Of a stretch of 5,914 nt of DNA, positions 1 to 4,761 are shown piece by piece. Under the pieces are notes generated by a model. It saw nothing but the letters and a program-made list of their open reading frames with translations, ran no database searches and had not been told where the DNA came from. Position numbers and translations under genes: made by a program. This stretch comes from Actinomycetota bacterium. Its GTDB lineage: Bacteria > Actinomycetota > Humimicrobiia > Humimicrobiales > Humimicrobiaceae. The stretch is from the NCBI GenBank assembly GCA_016927635.1, contig JAFGMJ010000126.1:1-5914 (forward strand). The letters are read 5' to 3'. Numbering within the stretch: position 1 is the stretch's first letter; each line of letters starts with the position of its first letter.

Positions 1-30
1 AAATCTATAATTTATTTATGCTGAAATAAT

Positions 31-59
31 TTGACATTTAGATTTATCATTTTTATAAT
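31..59 (+). promoter_or_regulatory. Exact-consensus sigma70-type promoter
   Basis: The -35 element TTGACA lies at 31-36 and the -10 element TATAAT at 54-59, separated by exactly 17 bases. Both hexamers and the spacing match the housekeeping-sigma consensus with no mismatch. The stretch upstream (1-30) is very AT-rich and could act as an UP element. The expected transcription start is near 66, giving a leader of about 100 nt before the ATG at 167. The sequence match is direct observation; that it drives the antitoxin-like gene is inference from position and strand. Confidence 0.8.
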
Positions 60-88
60 AAATTTATAAAATTTTATATGATATAAAA
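58..88. promoter_or_regulatory. Overlapping AT palindromes, candidate operator
   Basis: Three overlapping perfect inverted repeats run from the -10 element across the predicted transcription start: ATAAATTTAT (58-67), TATAAAATTTTATA (65-78) and TTTTATATGATATAAAA (72-88, 8-base arms around a single G). Phd/YefM antitoxins are known to bind palindromes that overlap their own promoters, so this is where an autoregulatory operator would be expected. All three are pure A/T apart from one G, so chance occurrence in such a biased stretch cannot be excluded. Confidence 0.35.
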
Positions 89-97
89 AAGTGAAAG

Positions 98-133
98 ACA
101 TGCTTTGGGTATAGGCAATAAGCATATGTTTTT
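98..133 (+). promoter_or_regulatory. Weak leader hairpin followed by a T run
   Basis: Within the predicted 5' leader, ACATGCTT (98-105) can pair with AAGC plus ATGT (120-123, 126-129) if AT at 124-125 bulges; alternatively ATGCTT pairs with AAGCAT without a bulge. The loop is about 14 nt and five T residues follow (129-133). The form resembles a weak intrinsic terminator or attenuator, but the stem is short and has few G-C pairs. It matches no riboswitch class that I recognise. Confidence 0.2.
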
Positions 134-154
134 ATTTGAAATATTTAAGAGTTG

Positions 155-159
155 AAAGG
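155..159 (+). promoter_or_regulatory. Ribosome binding site deciding the ATG at 167
   Basis: AAAGG lies 7 nt before the ATG at 167. The longer in-frame option, TTG at 152, would start upstream of this site and have no Shine-Dalgarno sequence of its own. The same TTGAAAGGT string precedes the mutase start at 4762. Confidence 0.65.
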
Positions 160-166
160 TAATCAT

Positions 167-376
167 ATGGAAGATGAAATAAAGCGAATTGATACAAATG
201 ATTTAAGGGTAAACCTTACCCAGTACCTGACAAGAAACCTGGGCGATACTATATACATAACCAGATATAACAGGCTTGTCGGGGAGCTCAGGGTATACAC
301 GGAAGAAATAAGGAGAAAAACTGAACTCAGGATAGCAAAGAAAATGCTTGAGCTTGCAGAGAAAGAAAAGAAATAA
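167..376 (+). CDS. Phd/YefM-type antitoxin-like small protein, solitary
   Basis: This is a 69-residue acidic/basic protein started at the ATG with the AAAGG site; a TTG at 152 would add five residues and is less likely. Residues 8-45 fit the N-terminal fold of Phd/YefM-type antitoxins: a first strand (RIDTNDLR), a helix (NLTQYLTRNL), then GDTIYITRYNRLVGELRVY, corresponding to the family pattern of a short helix, 'G(D/E)xIxITRxGRxVAxL' and a beta strand. That part normally dimerises and binds operator DNA. Residues 46-69 are a highly charged predicted helix, where canonical family members bind and neutralise their toxin. No toxin gene follows: the gene is bracketed by its own promoter (31-59) and a terminator (about 437-487), so it looks monocistronic. 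It may be an orphan antitoxin, a stand-alone transcriptional repressor, or the partner of a toxin beyond the left edge. The family call is from pattern recognition on a short protein, so it is moderate. Confidence 0.65.
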   Translation: MEDEIKRIDTNDLRVNLTQYLTRNLGDTIYITRYNRLVGELRVYTEEIRRKTELRIAKKMLELAEKEKK

Positions 377-436
377 GCAATACGCCTGTTTATAATTTTT
401 TTATAAGTATGCTCATGTCTTAGGATTTGAGTATAA

Positions 437-487
437 AAAACCGGGAGTCTTTTTAAATGAAAGGGCTGCCGGTTTTAATTTTTGTTT
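437..487 (+). terminator. Rho-independent terminator
   Basis: AAAACCGG (437-444) pairs with CCGGTTTT (469-476). The stem continues inward after one G-G mismatch through AG/CT and several further pairs including G-T wobbles, leaving a small AT loop. The 3' arm runs into TTTTAATTTTTGTTT (473-487). The A run before the 5' arm means it could also terminate in the reverse direction. It closes the antitoxin-like transcript and separates it from the sugar operon. Confidence 0.8.
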
Positions 488-522
488 ACATTTTAGAGCA
501 GTTATTCTAAATTATGTATAAT
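485..522 (+). promoter_or_regulatory. Candidate promoter elements before the glycosyltransferase
   Basis: Because a terminator ends at about 487, the operon probably needs a new promoter in the short stretch before 521. TTTACA (485-490, 5 of 6 to consensus) is followed after 17 bases by TAAATT (508-513, 4 of 6), placing the transcription start at about 520, directly at the ATG. An exact TATAAT also lies at 517-522, overlapping the start codon, but has no good -35 at the correct distance. Both are weak calls in AT-rich DNA. Read-through from the promoter at 31-59 is an alternative. Confidence 0.3.
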
Positions 523-1459
523 GGCCAAAAACGGTGAAATCGAAAAAAATAAATTTGAGCTGAGCATTATAATTGTAAGCTATAACAGCCGTTCCTATCT
601 TGACGAATGCCTTAAATCAATATTTAAATACCATCCTTTTGAAAAAAATGACAGCGCATTGATTAAAGGATACGATAAAGGCGGCGCCTCAAATATAAGC
701 ACTGAAGTCTTTGTAGTAGACAATGGTTCAAATGATGGTTCTGCAGAGCTAGTAAGAGATAATTACAGTGACGTAAAACTTATTGCAAACAGCCAGAACC
801 TGGGTTTTTCAAAAGCAAATAATATTGCAATAAAAAAAAGCAATGCCAGGTATGTAATGCTTCTAAACAGCGACTGCGAGGTTTATCAGGGTTCAATAGA
901 AAAGCTTGTAAATTTTATGCAAAATCACCCCGAAGCCGGCGTTGCAGGACCGAAAATAATAAACAGTGACGGCTCAATACAGCTTTCATGCAGGCGCTTT
1001 CCGTCCTTTTTTGATGCAGGCATGCATTCCCTTCTTGAGCATATAATACCGGGTAACCGGTTTTCTCGGAGGTATAAGCTTGCAGATGTTAACAGGGAAA
1101 AGCCTTTTGAAGTGGACTGGGTCTCAGGCTCTGCGATGATTTTGCGCCGAAGGGCTTTAAATGATTCCGGCCTGCTTGATGAAAATTACTTCATGTATGT
1201 GGAAGATATAGATCTTTGCTACCAGATGTGGAAAAAAGGCTGGAAAGTCTATTATAATCCTTATTCCAGCATGCTGCATCATGTCGGGAAAAGCACACAT
1301 CACGGAGCAACTGCTGCAAGCGTCAGGATGCAGAAAAGTATTTTTTATTTTTTCTGGAAAAATTACAGAAAAACTTACAGGATAATATTTTTACCCTTTC
1401 TTTTGCTGTTTCTTGGGTTAAGAATACTTTTAACTTTTCTTAAAAATCTTTTAAAATAG
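521..1459 (+). CDS. Family 2 glycosyltransferase (WbbL/rhamnosyltransferase-like)
   Basis: This 312-residue protein has the GT-A fold signature of glycosyltransferase family 2. Residues 15-23 (SIIIVSYNS) are the nucleotide-binding first strand, 65-74 (VVDNGSNDGS) hold the conserved Asp, and 90-101 (NSQNLGFSKANN) the 'NxGFaxaNN' motif. LLNSDCEV (114-121) takes the place of the DxD metal/nucleotide motif. VDWVSGSAMILRR (198-210) and YVEDIDLCYQ (226-235) form the acceptor side, with E228/D229 the likely catalytic-base region. Residues 287-306 are strongly hydrophobic and followed by lysines, suggesting membrane anchoring with a cytoplasmic catalytic domain. This arrangement resembles rhamnosyltransferases. 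Since the operon makes GDP-mannose and GDP-D-rhamnose, one of these is the inferred donor; the acceptor is unknown. The loop at residues 38-60 is longer than usual. The start has no Shine-Dalgarno site, and the first 13 residues are polar and dispensable to the fold, so the exact start is uncertain. The stop is TAG. Confidence 0.88.
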   Translation: MAKNGEIEKNKFELSIIIVSYNSRSYLDECLKSIFKYHPFEKNDSALIKGYDKGGASNISTEVFVVDNGSNDGSAELVRDNYSDVKLIANSQNLGFSKANNIAIKKSNARYVMLLNSDCEVYQGSIEKLVNFMQNHPEAGVAGPKIINSDGSIQLSCRRFPSFFDAGMHSLLEHIIPGNRFSRRYKLADVNREKPFEVDWVSGSAMILRRRALNDSGLLDENYFMYVEDIDLCYQMWKKGWKVYYNPYSSMLHHVGKSTHHGATAASVRMQKSIFYFFWKNYRKTYRIIFLPFLLLFLGLRILLTFLKNLLK

Positions 1460-1520
1460 TATTGTAAAAAAATTTACTTAAAAATCATGGCATTAAAAAC
1501 CAAAACTTTTACACAGCTAC

Positions 1521-1525
1521 AGGAG
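1521..1525 (+). promoter_or_regulatory. Shine-Dalgarno site fixing the TTG start of rmd
   Basis: AGGAG is placed 5 nt before TTG at 1531. The nearest ATG (1526) reads into a stop after one further codon, and the first in-frame ATG (1552) would cut off the first strand of the NAD(P)-binding fold, so the TTG is the real start. Confidence 0.75.
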
Positions 1526-1530
1526 ATGTA

Positions 1531-2601
1531 TTGAGTATAATAATAACAGGCATGGCCGGTTTTGTCGGCAGGCACCTGGCTGATCACCTTATAAAAACAC
1601 ATCTGGAAAAAAATAAAAACAGGCATGCAGGCGTACTGGAAGAATATAAAAAAGCGCTTAAAACTGACTCGGCGCTGCATATTACAGGTGTCGACAGGAT
1701 TGCAGATATTAAACCGGATGAATTTGTAAAGAAGTTTTTTCCTTCTGCTGCAAAAAAAGACGGGGTATGCATTGATTATATAAGTGCTGATTTAAAAAAC
1801 AGCAACACCACTGAAAAAATAATCTGCAGCATAATGCCTGACAGGATATATCATCTTGCCGCCCAGAGCTCTGTTAGCCGGTCCTGGGAAAATCCGCGGC
1901 AAACTTTTGAGGATAATGTATTTCCGGGCATAAATATATTTGAATCAGTAAAAAAACATTGCCCTCAATGCAGGGTACTTGTAACCTGCACTGCCGAAGA
2001 ATATGGTTTTTTAAATAATAAAAGCGGCAAAGAGTTTAACTCAATTGATGAGCGTGCACAAATAAGCCCCTCAAATCCCTATGCAGTCAGCAAAGCCTCA
2101 CTGGATTTTCTTACAACGACATATCAGAAAGCTTTCGGGCTGGCGCTGTATGTGGCCCGTTCTTTTAACCACACCGGTCCGGGCCAGTCTGACAGGTTTG
2201 TTGTATCTGATTTTGCAAAGCAGATAGCAGAAATAGAAGCAAAAACCAGGCAGCCCGTTATAAATGTTGGAAACCTGGACGTTTACAGGGATTTTCTTGA
2301 CGTAAGAGATGTTGTCAATGCCTATTTTATGATAACTGAGAAGGCTCAAGCCGGCAGCATTTACAATGTATGCAGCGGAAAAAGAATAGCGATTTCTGAA
2401 ATACTTGATATCCTTATAGCACTGAGCAGCTGCAATAAAATCAGGGTAAGGGTGGATAAAGAAAAGATAAGGCCTGTTGATACAGTTTCAATTTATGGTG
2501 ACAACAGCAGGCTGAAAAATGAGACCGGCTGGAGGCCATGCATTGATATAAAAAAATCACTTGAAGATACATTAAACTGGTGGAGAGAAAGGAGCAAATA
2601 A
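1531..2601 (+). CDS. rmd: GDP-4-dehydro-6-deoxy-D-mannose reductase (Rmd)
   Basis: This is an extended short-chain dehydrogenase/reductase of 356 residues, starting at TTG with a good AGGAG site. It should reduce the 4-keto group of GDP-4-dehydro-6-deoxy-D-mannose to give GDP-D-rhamnose with NAD(P)H, in the cytoplasm. Visible motifs are the Rossmann glycine motif TGMAGFVG (6-13), HLAAQSSV (108-115), T154 in the TCTAEEYG stretch, the catalytic pair Y184 and K188 (YAVSK), SFNHTGPGQ (211-219) and YRDFLDVRD (252-260). The 'FNHTGPGQ...FVVSDFAKQIAEIE' run (from residue 212) is typical of Rmd rather than of the GDP-fucose synthase Fcl/WcaG, whose motifs I do not see. The protein is longer than the usual 300-330 residues because of a lysine-rich insertion around residues 23-48 and a stretched region at 60-82. 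It abuts the guanylyltransferase with no gap and is followed by gmd, the enzyme that makes its substrate. A related specificity such as GDP-6-deoxy-D-talose synthesis cannot be excluded by eye. Confidence 0.85.
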   Translation: MSIIITGMAGFVGRHLADHLIKTHLEKNKNRHAGVLEEYKKALKTDSALHITGVDRIADIKPDEFVKKFFPSAAKKDGVCIDYISADLKNSNTTEKIICSIMPDRIYHLAAQSSVSRSWENPRQTFEDNVFPGINIFESVKKHCPQCRVLVTCTAEEYGFLNNKSGKEFNSIDERAQISPSNPYAVSKASLDFLTTTYQKAFGLALYVARSFNHTGPGQSDRFVVSDFAKQIAEIEAKTRQPVINVGNLDVYRDFLDVRDVVNAYFMITEKAQAGSIYNVCSGKRIAISEILDILIALSSCNKIRVRVDKEKIRPVDTVSIYGDNSRLKNETGWRPCIDIKKSLEDTLNWWRERSK

Positions 2602-3717
2602 ATGAAAGGTGTTATTCTTGCAGGAGGTAAGGGGACAAGAATGAGGCCCCTTACATATATCACTCCAAAACCGATGCTGCCGCTTGTTACCAAGCCTTTT
2701 ATGGAATATTTTATACTCAGGCTCAAACATTTCGGCATAAATGAGATCATACTCTCTACAGGATATCTTCCGGATGTTTTCAACACATATTTTGGCAATG
2801 GCAAAAAATTCGGCGTTAATATAATATATGTGACCGAGGAACAGCCGCTGGGCACCTGCGGGGCAGTAAAAAATGTTGAAAAATATATTGGCAATGAGAC
2901 TTTCCTGGTTTTTAACGGGGACATACTTACATCACTGAATCTTAAAAACATGATATCTTTTCACAAATCAAAAAAAGCTGATATAACCATATCGCTGTCC
3001 CCGGTTGAAGACCCCACATCATATGGCCTTGTTCCGATAGATAAAAATGGTAAGGTTAAAGATTTTCTTGAAAAACCAAGCATGGAGGAAATAAATACAA
3101 ACCTTATTAATGCCGGCACATACATAATAGAGCCGCATATACTTGGCCATGTACCTGAAGGTGAGAATTATTCCTTTGAGAGAGAGCTTTTCCCGAAAGT
3201 GCTCAAACTTGGTTATAAGATTTTTGGATATGCTTCAAATGATTACTGGCTTGATGTGGGCACTCCAGAAAAATATATGACAGCCCATTATGACATACTT
3301 GACAGAAAAGTGGCGTTTAATTTTGCCTATAAGAAAGTATACCCCAATGTTTATATAGGGGCTGATACGAAATACAGCAAGGATAACATAACCATAGGCC
3401 CTATAGTCATTGGAGAAAAAACAACTCTGGAAGATGATGTGAAGATAATGCCAAACAGTGTTGTCGGCAACAATTGCAAAATAATGAAAGGCTCAAGCGT
3501 CTCAGAAAGCATAATATTTGATAACTGTACAATAGGAAAAGACTGTATAATACGCAACGCAATTATAGCCCATAATGTAAAAGTGGGAAATAACGTAAAA
3601 GTAGAGGGCAATTCAATTGTCGGGGATAATTCAAAATTAGGCGACAATAATATTTTAAAGAATGGAATCAGGATAAATGTGAATTCCGAGATAAAGGAAG
3701 AGCAGATAAGTTTTTAA
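2602..3717 (+). CDS. Mannose-1-phosphate guanylyltransferase-type nucleotidyltransferase with left-handed beta-helix
   Basis: This 371-residue protein joins a sugar-1-phosphate nucleotidyltransferase domain (about 1-235) to a left-handed beta-helix (about 248-360). The first domain shows the LAGGKGTRMRPLT signature (6-18), KPMLPL (23-28), FNGD (104-107, metal-binding Asp), FLEKP (155-159, sugar-binding Glu-Lys), NAG (170-172) and WLDVGTPEKY (216-225). The second has irregular hexapeptide repeats rich in Asn, Ile and Val. This is the architecture of GDP-mannose pyrophosphorylases of the eukaryotic/archaeal type, distinct from the ManC type that carries a cupin isomerase domain. Related proteins make dTDP-, UDP- or CDP-sugars, so motifs alone do not fix the nucleotide. 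The position between rmd and gmd and upstream of a mutase argues for GTP plus mannose-1-phosphate to GDP-mannose. The ATG directly follows the rmd stop codon and has AAAGGAG at 2588-2594, 7 nt upstream, implying translational coupling. Confidence 0.82.
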   Translation: MKGVILAGGKGTRMRPLTYITPKPMLPLVTKPFMEYFILRLKHFGINEIILSTGYLPDVFNTYFGNGKKFGVNIIYVTEEQPLGTCGAVKNVEKYIGNETFLVFNGDILTSLNLKNMISFHKSKKADITISLSPVEDPTSYGLVPIDKNGKVKDFLEKPSMEEINTNLINAGTYIIEPHILGHVPEGENYSFERELFPKVLKLGYKIFGYASNDYWLDVGTPEKYMTAHYDILDRKVAFNFAYKKVYPNVYIGADTKYSKDNITIGPIVIGEKTTLEDDVKIMPNSVVGNNCKIMKGSSVSESIIFDNCTIGKDCIIRNAIIAHNVKVGNNVKVEGNSIVGDNSKLGDNNILKNGIRINVNSEIKEEQISF

Positions 3718-3726
3718 TATTTTTAT

Positions 3727-3731
3727 GGAGG
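3727..3731 (+). promoter_or_regulatory. Shine-Dalgarno site fixing the TTG start of gmd
   Basis: GGAGG lies 7 nt before TTG at 3739. Starting there gives MKKALITGITGQDG, the normal Gmd N-terminus, and there is no in-frame ATG nearby that would keep the glycine motif. Confidence 0.8.
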
Positions 3732-3738
3732 TATTATT

Positions 3739-4710
3739 TTGAAAAAAGCTTTAATTACAGGTATAACTGGCCAGGATGGTTCCTATCTTGCGGACCTCCT
3801 GATTGAAAAAGGCTATAAAGTCTATGGGATGGTAAGGCGCTCCTCAGTTGAAAAGCTTGACAGGATAGAGCATATAAGGGATAAGATAGAATTTGTGCAG
3901 GCTGATCTTCTGGACCAGCTTTCCATAATAAGCGCAATAAAGCAGATTATGCCTGTTGAGGTTTATAATCTTGCTGCAATGTCCTTTGTGCCCACCTCCT
4001 GGAGCCAGCCGGTGCTTACAGGCGAATTTACCGCCATCGGGGTTACAAGAATGCTTGAGGCTATAAGGCTTGTAAAACCGGACATAAGATTTTACCAGGC
4101 TTCAAGTTCAGAGATGTTCGGGAAAGTAAAGGAAGTGCCCCAGAATGAAAACACTCCGTTTCATCCAAGGAGCCCGTATGGTGTTGCAAAAGTGTATGGG
4201 CATTATATCACCGTAAATTACCGTGAAAGCTATGACATATTTGCTGCAAGCGGTATACTTTTCAATCATGAATCGCCAAGACGAGGCCTTGAATTTGTAA
4301 CAAGAAAGGTCACAAATGCAGTTGCAAAGATAAAGCTCGGGCTCGAAGGCTGCCTTTATCTTGGAAACATGGATGCAAAAAGAGACTGGGGATATGCAAA
4401 AGATTATGTAAGGGCGATGTGGCTTATGCTGCAGCAGCAGCAGGCGGAAGATTTTGTGATTGCCACCGGCAAGACACACACTGTAAGGCAGTGGGTTGAG
4501 GCGGCATTTTCATGCGCAGGGCTTGACTGGGAAAAATATGTGAAAATGGATAAGAGCCTTTTAAGGCCAGCAGAAGTTGACCTTCTTATTGGAGATGCTT
4601 CAAAAGCACGATCTACGCTTGCATGGAAGCCGGAAATGGAATTTGAGGATCTTGTAAAACTTATGGTCGAAAGTGATTATAATGAGCTGAAAAACAAAAA
4701 CAATTTATAA
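3739..4710 (+). CDS. gmd: GDP-mannose 4,6-dehydratase
   Basis: This 323-residue enzyme converts GDP-D-mannose to GDP-4-dehydro-6-deoxy-D-mannose, the common precursor of GDP-D-rhamnose and GDP-L-fucose, using tightly bound NADP. The start is TTG with a strong GGAGG site. Motifs are the Rossmann signature GITGQDG (8-14), the NADP-contacting RR at 33-34, YNLAAMSFVPTSW (76-88), ASSSEMFG (121-128) and SPYGVAK (145-151). By alignment with the family, S123, E125, Y147 and K151 are the catalytic residues, with Ser in place of the Thr found in the Escherichia coli enzyme. NHESPRRG (176-183) and the NMDAKRDWGYAKDYV stretch (210-224) are diagnostic. The length equals what I recall for the short Gmd class of Pseudomonas aeruginosa, which serves D-rhamnose synthesis, and is shorter than the 373-residue E. 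coli form. It lies 21 nt after the guanylyltransferase and supplies the substrate of Rmd. No GDP-fucose synthase is present, favouring D-rhamnose as the end product. Confidence 0.95.
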   Translation: MKKALITGITGQDGSYLADLLIEKGYKVYGMVRRSSVEKLDRIEHIRDKIEFVQADLLDQLSIISAIKQIMPVEVYNLAAMSFVPTSWSQPVLTGEFTAIGVTRMLEAIRLVKPDIRFYQASSSEMFGKVKEVPQNENTPFHPRSPYGVAKVYGHYITVNYRESYDIFAASGILFNHESPRRGLEFVTRKVTNAVAKIKLGLEGCLYLGNMDAKRDWGYAKDYVRAMWLMLQQQQAEDFVIATGKTHTVRQWVEAAFSCAGLDWEKYVKMDKSLLRPAEVDLLIGDASKARSTLAWKPEMEFEDLVKLMVESDYNELKNKNNL

Positions 4711-4750
4711 GTATTTGTATTCATTTTATGAAAATTTTTTTGTTATCTTG

Positions 4751-4755
4751 AAAGG
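4751..4755 (+). promoter_or_regulatory. Ribosome binding site of the phosphohexomutase
   Basis: AAAGG sits 6 nt before the ATG at 4762, in the same TTGAAAGGT context as the antitoxin-like gene. The 51-nt gap from gmd (4711-4761) is AT-rich, and I see no terminator in it, so the mutase is probably co-transcribed with gmd. Confidence 0.6.
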
Positions 4756-4761
4756 TTTTAA

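Noticed and set aside
152..166. Upstream TTG start adding MKGNH to the antitoxin-like protein.
   Set aside because: The AAAGG site lies inside this stretch and is correctly spaced for ATG 167, while the TTG has no site of its own.
391..487. A small RNA starting after an isolated TATAAT (391-396) and ending at the terminator.
   Set aside because: There is no -35 element at the right distance and no conserved structure apart from the terminator; TATAAT is frequent in such AT-rich DNA.
2493..2951. 152-codon reverse-strand open frame across the junction of rmd and the guanylyltransferase.
   Set aside because: It overlaps two well-supported genes with conserved motifs, and its translation shows no recognisable domain.
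3351..3647. 98-codon reverse-strand open frame opposite the beta-helix of the guanylyltransferase.
   Set aside because: The forward frame encodes recognisable hexapeptide repeats; the reverse frame is low-complexity, hydrophobic and resembles no known protein.
3343..3681. The repetitive beta-helix coding region as a DNA repeat or CRISPR-like array.
   Set aside because: The periodicity is at protein level (hexapeptide turns) and degenerate at DNA level; there are no identical repeat units or spacers.
3725..3742. Five-codon mini-ORF ending in TTGA at the gmd start, similar to the arrangement before rmd.
   Set aside because: Its ATG lies next to the Shine-Dalgarno site of gmd and has no site of its own; any TTG followed by A creates such an overlap.
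4432..4443. Four CAG codons in gmd (QQQQ, residues 232-235) as a repeat expansion.
   Set aside because: Family members normally have a Gln-rich LQQ stretch here, and the segment has the usual length, so there is no expansion.
4728..4751. Seven-codon ORF between gmd and the mutase.
   Set aside because: It is too short, has no ribosome binding site and is not distinguishable from chance in an AT-rich gap.
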